Source of the DNA: Allobrachymonas denitrificans DSM 15123
GTDB lineage: Bacteria; Pseudomonadota; Gammaproteobacteria; Burkholderiales; Burkholderiaceae_C
Direction of reading: 5' to 3'
DNA length: 64,000 nt
Assembly (NCBI RefSeq): GCF_900110225.1
Contig: NZ_FOCW01000001.1
Span: 558,001-622,000 of the forward strand
In this document: positions 58,895 through 64,000 of the stretch, in pieces
Layout of the letters: each line of letters opens with the position of its first letter
Position numbering within the stretch: the first letter of the stretch is position 1
The notes under the pieces: generated by a model
Told to the model about the DNA's origin: nothing
Databases searched by the model: none
What the model saw: only the letters and a program-made list of their open reading frames with translations
Translations under genes and position numbers: made by a program

Positions 58895-61800
58895 ATGAGC
58901 CTGAAGAACATCACCATCAACATCAACAGTGCCAGCGAAACCGTGCAGAGTCTGCGCATTGCAGGGGGCGAAGGCGGAGCGGGAGCGAAGGGCCAGGGCG
59001 TGCGCATCAAGGCGCTGGCCAACGTGAAGTACCACTTCACGGACGAGGCCACGGGCTATGGCCCGGAGAACATGGCGACCAAGCGGGTGGGCAAGAACCT
59101 GCACATTGCCTTTGAAGGTGGCGACGTGAACCAGCCGGACCTGGTGATCGAGGACTACTACAAGGACAACGGCGAGATTGGCTACGGCGAAGGCAGTGAC
59201 AACCTGCTGGTGGGCACGCACGAGAACGGCAATGTGTACCCGTATGTGCCGGAGAGTGCGGTGAGCACGGATGCGGTGAGCATGCTGGCCGATGGGGTGC
59301 AGGCCGGGCAGGCGCTGGGCACGAGTGTGGCGCCGGTGCCGCTGTGGTGGTTGCCGTTGCTGATCCTTCCGGCACTGGGAGGTGGCGGCAGCACTCCCCC
59401 GCCGCCGGTGGATCACACGCCGGTGATCACGGACTTGACACCCAAGGGTGAAGGTGGCGACGTAGCGGTGCTGGAAAGCGCACTGGCCATTGGTACCAAC
59501 CCGGAAAGCCCGGCAGAGAAGGGCTCGGGCACGTTCACGATCAGTTCGCCCGATGGCGTGAAGTCGCTGACGATTGCGGGCGTGGAAGTGATCAAGGATG
59601 GCGCGCTGACAGGCGCAACGGTCACCACTGCACTGGGCAACCAGCTGAAGGTGACGGGCTATGACGCAGCGACCGGTACGGTGACGTATGAGTACACCTT
59701 GCTGGACCGCGAACAACACCCCGACGCCAATGGCAACAACAATCTGTTTGAAGACCTGGCGGTTGCGCTGACGGACAACGACGGGGACAAGGCTGATGCT
59801 CTACTGTCGGTGAAGATCGTGGACGATGTGCCGAGCGCACAGGATGACACCTACACGCAAACGGCGGAGAACGCGCCGGTCACGGGCGATGTGACGACAA
59901 ACGACAAGGCAGGCGCGGATGGAGCTGCTGCAACTGGTCCGGTGGCGCTGGTGGCGGATTCGCTGACTGGCAAGGGCACGCTGAATCTGAAAGCGGATGG
60001 CACGTTCACGTATACGCCGGCGGCGGGCGAGGAAGGAGACGTCACGTTCAAGTACACCTACACCGACCGGGACGGAGACAGTGCTGAAGCGACGGTGACC
60101 ATCACGCTGCAAGGGGATGATGTTCCGGTGGCGGTGGATGTGGTGGCGAAGGTGGACGATGATGGTCTGCCCAATGCCAACGCTGCGGTTGGTACGGGAG
60201 ATGACGATCAGAACGCTGGCGAGACGGGGGCCTACACGACGGATGAGAGCGTGTGGAGTGGCATGCTGGGCGTGGTGGCGGGCACGGGTTCGGACACGCC
60301 GCTGAGCTACACGTTGGTGAAGCCGGCCGATGGTCCGGTGGGTCAGGAGCAGGTGACGTATACGCTGAGCGCGGACGGCAAGTTGCTGACGGCGACGGTG
60401 GCAGCTGGAGAGGCGCGTGCCGGCACGGTGTTGTTCACGGTGGAGATCACCGATGGCGCGACGGGCGCGTACAAGGTGACGCTGGTCAATGCGATCAAGC
60501 ACCCGGCTGGTAGCGATGAAAACAACATTGATGTGGTGATCAGCTACACGGTGGCGGACAGTGATGTGCCGGCGGACATGGATACGGGCACGATCACGAT
60601 CAACTTTGATGATGACACGCCGGTGGGCAAGACGGTGACGGCTGAGCCGGTGCTCGATGATGACATCCAGGCTGGAGGCAATGCCAATGGCACAGGGGAC
60701 GTGGCCGATGCCAAGAGCATTGCGCGCACGGCTGCAGGCAGCCTGTTTGCGGCGGGCGCAGATGGCCTGACGTCGATCGTGGTGACGGCTCCGGCGATGA
60801 AGGCGATCTACGTGGATGCCAATGGGGTTGCCACGCAGGAGGATGTGAGCTGGACGCCGGTGACGAACGCGGACGGCAGCGTGACGCTGACGGGCACGAG
60901 TACGCACTACCCGACGGCCACGCCGGTGGCGGTGCTGACGGTGTATGCGGACGGTTCGTACGCGTACACGCAGAATGCGCCGGTGGTGAACCCGACGGCG
61001 GGCACGACGGAGGAGACGACGGACTTTGCGTTTGGCGTGACGGTGACCGACGGGGATGACGATACGGCGGCAGCGACGCTGACGGTGCAGATCAACGATG
61101 ACACGCCGGTGGGCAAGACCGCAGTAGCTCCGAAGCTGCTCCAGGACGAAGCACAAAAGCTGTTCCCGCCGAATCGGGAAACCGGAGTAGAGAACCTCAA
61201 CACCGTAACGGGCGATGCAGGAGCATTGTTTGCCGCAGGTGCTGATGGTTTGAAATCCGTCGCAATGACGACGCTCCCGGAACTGTCTGTGATTGCCAAA
61301 GGTGCCAATGGGCTGCCCAAGCAAGAGGCAGTGAGTTGGCTTGAACCGAGCGTTGCAGCTGATGGTTCTACGACGTGGAAGGCTGTAAGTGCCAGCTATC
61401 CTGAAGCGAGCCCTGCTCTCATTTTGGTCGTCCGTGCAGATGGCTCCTACGACTTGACCGTCAATGCTCCCTTGGTACATGCAACACAAGGTGAAGACGA
61501 CAAGCTGCTGAACTTCGCGTTCACGGTCACTGATGGCGACGGGGATTCTGCGAACGGCTCCTTGGCGGTCACGATCAATGACGACGTATCCATGCTGGGA
61601 GCATTCACTGCCGGCTCGCTTGCGAACCAGGCGGGTGCTGTAGCAACAGGAACTTTCCAGTATGGCTCGGGAGCAGATGGTTGGGCGAAGTTTGATATTG
61701 CGCAATCCAGTGGTCCATCGCTGTTCTTCAAGACTGAGTACACGGCAACGGGAACGATCCTGCATGCGTACTCTGATGCTGGGTTTACGAAGCCTGTCTA

Positions 61801-62512
61801 TGACTTGAACGTCAATCCGGATGGCACTTACTCCTTCACACTGATCACTCCTGAGCCTCCCATTACTGCTACTGCCAGCTTCTTGGGGGTGGATTCTGGT
61901 GGGCCGAAGGCATGGATTGATTTTGCTGGTGGTCTGATTGAAGTGAATGCGTATCTGAATGGTGAAGGCATCAATGCATCCGTGCCAGGCATGGGGGTTG
62001 GCAACAACCACTTTAGCGCGGGTGAGAGCATGGTGTTCGAGTTCTTCGAGACGGGGGATATGGCGACCAACAACATCCATGGTGTGAATGGAAGGGAGTT
62101 GACCTCGATTACCTTCACGACGGATGGAGGCACGGCGACAATGAATTGGACAGCCTACAACTACGGCGAGGACGGAACCACGATTCTTGCGAGCCAGTCG
62201 GGTACCGCAAGTACGTCAGGGTCTACCTTGGCCATTGATCCGACCATTCAGTTTGACACCCTGGTTTTGACTGTCACTTCAGGTACGACAAGGTTGAAGT
62301 CGGTTTCGTACACGTACACAGAGATTGCGCCTGATCAGCAATACACCTTTGACATCACGGCGACCGATGGAGACGGGGATGTGACGACTGCTCAAGTGTT
62401 GAATATTCAGCAGAATTCGACGCCGCCTGCTGTTGGAGCAGCGACGGATGGCGGAGCGGTGACCACTGCGCTGACGGATATGCAGGACGCCAGTCCCTAT
62501 GTGCTGATCTGA
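58895..62512 (+). CDS. BapA/LapF-type repetitive surface adhesin, apparently without C-terminal secretion tail
   Basis: A 1,205-residue repetitive protein. The first 150 residues form a BapA/Bap/LapF prefix-like domain (LKNITININSASETVQSLRI, IEDYYKDNGEIGYGEGSDNLL), then a hydrophobic segment (LWWLPLLILPALGGGGS) and a Pro linker. Ig/cadherin-like and T1SS-143-type repeats follow, each ending near T(D)xDGDxx...I(N)DD(T/V)P, for example at about 300, 395, 575, 740 and 895. Such proteins are exported by type I secretion and mediate biofilm adhesion. The final 300 residues differ in composition and end at SPYVLI with no RTX nonapeptides or recognisable T1SS signal. It may be truncated. GGAACAAGG precedes the ATG. 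Confidence 0.82.
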   Translation: MSLKNITININSASETVQSLRIAGGEGGAGAKGQGVRIKALANVKYHFTDEATGYGPENMATKRVGKNLHIAFEGGDVNQPDLVIEDYYKDNGEIGYGEGSDNLLVGTHENGNVYPYVPESAVSTDAVSMLADGVQAGQALGTSVAPVPLWWLPLLILPALGGGGSTPPPPVDHTPVITDLTPKGEGGDVAVLESALAIGTNPESPAEKGSGTFTISSPDGVKSLTIAGVEVIKDGALTGATVTTALGNQLKVTGYDAATGTVTYEYTLLDREQHPDANGNNNLFEDLAVALTDNDGDKADALLSVKIVDDVPSAQDDTYTQTAENAPVTGDVTTNDKAGADGAAATGPVALVADSLTGKGTLNLKADGTFTYTPAAGEEGDVTFKYTYTDRDGDSAEATVTITLQGDDVPVAVDVVAKVDDDGLPNANAAVGTGDDDQNAGETGAYTTDESVWSGMLGVVAGTGSDTPLSYTLVKPADGPVGQEQVTYTLSADGKLLTATVAAGEARAGTVLFTVEITDGATGAYKVTLVNAIKHPAGSDENNIDVVISYTVADSDVPADMDTGTITINFDDDTPVGKTVTAEPVLDDDIQAGGNANGTGDVADAKSIARTAAGSLFAAGADGLTSIVVTAPAMKAIYVDANGVATQEDVSWTPVTNADGSVTLTGTSTHYPTATPVAVLTVYADGSYAYTQNAPVVNPTAGTTEETTDFAFGVTVTDGDDDTAAATLTVQINDDTPVGKTAVAPKLLQDEAQKLFPPNRETGVENLNTVTGDAGALFAAGADGLKSVAMTTLPELSVIAKGANGLPKQEAVSWLEPSVAADGSTTWKAVSASYPEASPALILVVRADGSYDLTVNAPLVHATQGEDDKLLNFAFTVTDGDGDSANGSLAVTINDDVSMLGAFTAGSLANQAGAVATGTFQYGSGADGWAKFDIAQSSGPSLFFKTEYTATGTILHAYSDAGFTKPVYDLNVNPDGTYSFTLITPEPPITATASFLGVDSGGPKAWIDFAGGLIEVNAYLNGEGINASVPGMGVGNNHFSAGESMVFEFFETGDMATNNIHGVNGRELTSITFTTDGGTATMNWTAYNYGEDGTTILASQSGTASTSGSTLAIDPTIQFDTLVLTVTSGTTRLKSVSYTYTEIAPDQQYTFDITATDGDGDVTTAQVLNIQQNSTPPAVGAATDGGAVTTALTDMQDASPYVLI

Positions 62513-62580
62513 CCGGGTACAGCGTACAGTGCTGGGGAGAGGCCATACTCAACGTGTGGTCCCTCCTTCAGCGAATTCGG

Positions 62581-63873
62581 TTATAGCGAGCCTATTGTTT
62601 TGACTCTTTGCCTGTGCAAGGTTGCCCGAATGTAGCTTCCAATGCTCGGGTGGTCATTACACAGGGCATTGCTACACAATAAATGCTGCCATTGCTGCTG
62701 CGCAGCAAGTGCAATGGCGCCTTCGTCCAGCTTTTGCAGTTCGTGCAGGGCGTGTACTAAGTAGGGTGCCTGATGGTAGACAAGGTCTTCCAGTCCCAAC
62801 CTTCCCCGAAAATCACACTCACAAGCCAGCAAAACCTCCTCAAACCGCTTGGGCTGCCGAAACGCATCACACCGTTCCAGCAACAGCACCGTCTCTTCCG
62901 CCGACAGCGACAGCGCGCCATGGATCACCCCATGCTCCCGCGCCACCACTTCCGCCAGCTCGCGGCAGTGCGTGGGCACGCGCAGGCGCGCGCTCATGGG
63001 GCGCAACAGGTCCACGCTGCGCTGCTCATGTCCCGGATGGCGCGGCAGGTCTTCAGGCGGCGTGGTGGCCTTGCCCAAGTCGTGGCATAAACAGGCATAG
63101 CGCACCGTGAGCGGCGCCTGCAACCGTGCAGCCATGTCCAGCACCAGCATCAGGTGCTCACCCGTATCCACTTCCGGATGCGATTCGGCGCGCTGCGGCA
63201 CGCCCCACAGCGCATGCACTTCGGGCAGGATGCGCGCCAAGGCGCCGCAGGCACGCAGCACCTCGAACATGCGCGAAGGGCGGTTTTCCATCAGCCCGCG
63301 TGACAGCTCCTGCCACACGCGCTCGGCCACCAGGTGGTCCACCTCGCCGTTGTGCACCATCTGGCTCATCAGTTCCAGCGTTTCCGGTGCCACGGTAAAG
63401 TCCGAAAATCGCGCCGCAAAGCGTGCCACGCGCAGGATGCGCACCGGGTCTTCGGCAAAGGCTTCGGTCACGTGGCGCAGCACCTTCTGCTCCACATCGC
63501 GCCGGCCGTGGTAGGGGTCGACCAGTGCGCCGTGTTCGTCCAGGGCAATGGCATTGATGGTCAGGTCGCGCCGGGCGAGGTCTTGCTCCAGCGTGACATC
63601 CGGCGTGCTGTACACGGCAAAGCCCTTGTAGCCGCGCGCAGTCTTGCGCTCGGTGCGGGCCAGGGCATGTTCCTCGTGCGTTTCCGGATGCAGGAAGACC
63701 GGAAAATCCTTGCCCACCGGCAGGTAGCCGTTCTGCACCATCCGTTCGGGGGTGGCGCCGATCACCACCCAGTCGTGGTCCTGCACCGGCAGGCCGAGCA
63801 GGCCGTCGCGTACGGCGCCGCCCACCATGTAGACGCTGGCGCCGGGGATGCGGGCATGGATACGTCGGGTCAT
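62581..63873 (-). CDS. cca: Multifunctional CCA-adding tRNA nucleotidyltransferase
   Basis: A 430-residue class II CCA enzyme that adds or repairs the 3' CCA of tRNAs without a template. The head has YMVGGAVRDGLLGLPVQDHDWVV with the metal-binding DxD-type acid pair (DHDW), RRDLTINAIALDEHG, and the nucleotide-selecting EDPVRILRVARFAARF. The C-terminal half contains an HD domain (YACLCHDLGKATTPPE) that gives phosphatase and 2',3'-cyclic phosphodiesterase activity, so this is the E. coli-type multifunctional form. ATG 63873 overlaps the stop of the upstream GST gene (ATGA). Confidence 0.94.
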   Translation of the reverse strand: MTRRIHARIPGASVYMVGGAVRDGLLGLPVQDHDWVVIGATPERMVQNGYLPVGKDFPVFLHPETHEEHALARTERKTARGYKGFAVYSTPDVTLEQDLARRDLTINAIALDEHGALVDPYHGRRDVEQKVLRHVTEAFAEDPVRILRVARFAARFSDFTVAPETLELMSQMVHNGEVDHLVAERVWQELSRGLMENRPSRMFEVLRACGALARILPEVHALWGVPQRAESHPEVDTGEHLMLVLDMAARLQAPLTVRYACLCHDLGKATTPPEDLPRHPGHEQRSVDLLRPMSARLRVPTHCRELAEVVAREHGVIHGALSLSAEETVLLLERCDAFRQPKRFEEVLLACECDFRGRLGLEDLVYHQAPYLVHALHELQKLDEGAIALAAQQQWQHLLCSNALCNDHPSIGSYIRATLHRQRVKTIGSL

Positions 63874-64000
63874 CGCTGCAGCCGGTAGGGTTCTTCGAAA
63901 TCCAGAAAATCCTGTTCGGCCAGGGCTTCGTCCATCCATTGCTGCACGGACGGCAGGGCGCGCACGCGCTCCACATAGGCCGCGGCTTTGGGTGAGACAG
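63870..64000 (-). CDS. Glutathione S-transferase family protein, C-terminal end (partial)
   Basis: Only the last 42 residues are in the window: VSPKAAAYVERVRALPSVQQ, then WMDEALAEQDFLDFEEPYRLQR and a TGA that overlaps the cca start. The PxxxAYxERxxALPSVQxWxxEA pattern is the final helix of many bacterial GST proteins, and a GST gene upstream of cca is common in Burkholderiales. The N-terminal part lies beyond the window. Confidence 0.75.
   Translation of the reverse strand, partial: VSPKAAAYVERVRALPSVQQWMDEALAEQDFLDFEEPYRLQR

Noticed and set aside
59801..62080. A 759-codon minus-strand frame opposite the adhesin
   Set aside because: Arg/His-rich low-complexity product mirroring the repeats; no domain and no ribosome site.

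Overview
This 64 kb window is GC-rich chromosomal DNA, most likely from a betaproteobacterium of the order Burkholderiales, probably Comamonadaceae or a relative. The evidence is the mix of genes: a tol-pal-cpoB cluster, a double-length UvrA, MocR and LysR regulators, a bad/ali cyclohexanecarboxylate gene set and a complete ttr tetrathionate cluster. The genus is an inference, because no rRNA gene is present.

Layout. 0-9.3 kb: housekeeping genes (3' end of rng, an MsbA-type flippase, tolB-pal-cpoB, tcdA, two identical tRNA-Lys genes, an XPD/DinG-like helicase). 9.3-10.7 kb: a possible PD-(D/E)XK protein and a hemerythrin-like protein. 10.7-22 kb: a divergent catabolic cluster around a BadR-type MarR regulator. 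AliA activates cyclohexanecarboxylate to the CoA thioester, AliB desaturates it, BadK hydrates it, BadH oxidises it and BadI opens the ring to pimeloyl-CoA. The acyl-CoA dehydrogenase, 3-hydroxyacyl-CoA dehydrogenase and thiolase can then shorten pimeloyl-CoA to glutaryl-CoA, and GcdH takes that to crotonyl-CoA. 22-26.4 kb: an MDR oxidoreductase, a thioesterase, a divergent MocR/LysE pair and an FMN reductase. 26.6-32.6 kb: a tandem-fused UvrA of 1,979 residues with four ATPase modules.

32.6-36.3 kb is an AT-richer accessory island. It holds three intact integron gene cassettes in one orientation, each ending in a recognisable attC site, with no integrase in the window (a CALIN-type array). 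A fourth cassette is cut off by a decayed IS481-family transposase, followed by an orphan hydrophobic coding tail and an array of alternating inverted repeats. The cassettes encode an unrecognised membrane-anchored protein, a secreted protein with four 23-24 residue repeats, and a protein with a HEPN-like C-terminus. I consider this the most novel part of the window.

36.3-44.1 kb: ttrSR diverges from ttrBCA, the same organisation as the Salmonella tetrathionate respiration locus. 44.1-53.2 kb: mixed housekeeping genes (GST, prfC, dps, an MFS transporter with a LysR regulator, a phosphatase, ttcA) with two decayed genes. 53.5-54.9 kb: an iron store made of two complementary bacterioferritin subunits and Bfd, with a Fur-box-like palindrome before bfd. 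54.9-57.3 kb: folB, an SDR and a MidA-like methyltransferase. 57.3-62.5 kb: a long structured leader, an OmpA-like lipoprotein gene broken by an in-frame amber codon, and a BapA-type repeat adhesin that ends without a recognisable secretion tail. 62.6-64 kb: cca and the 3' end of a GST gene.
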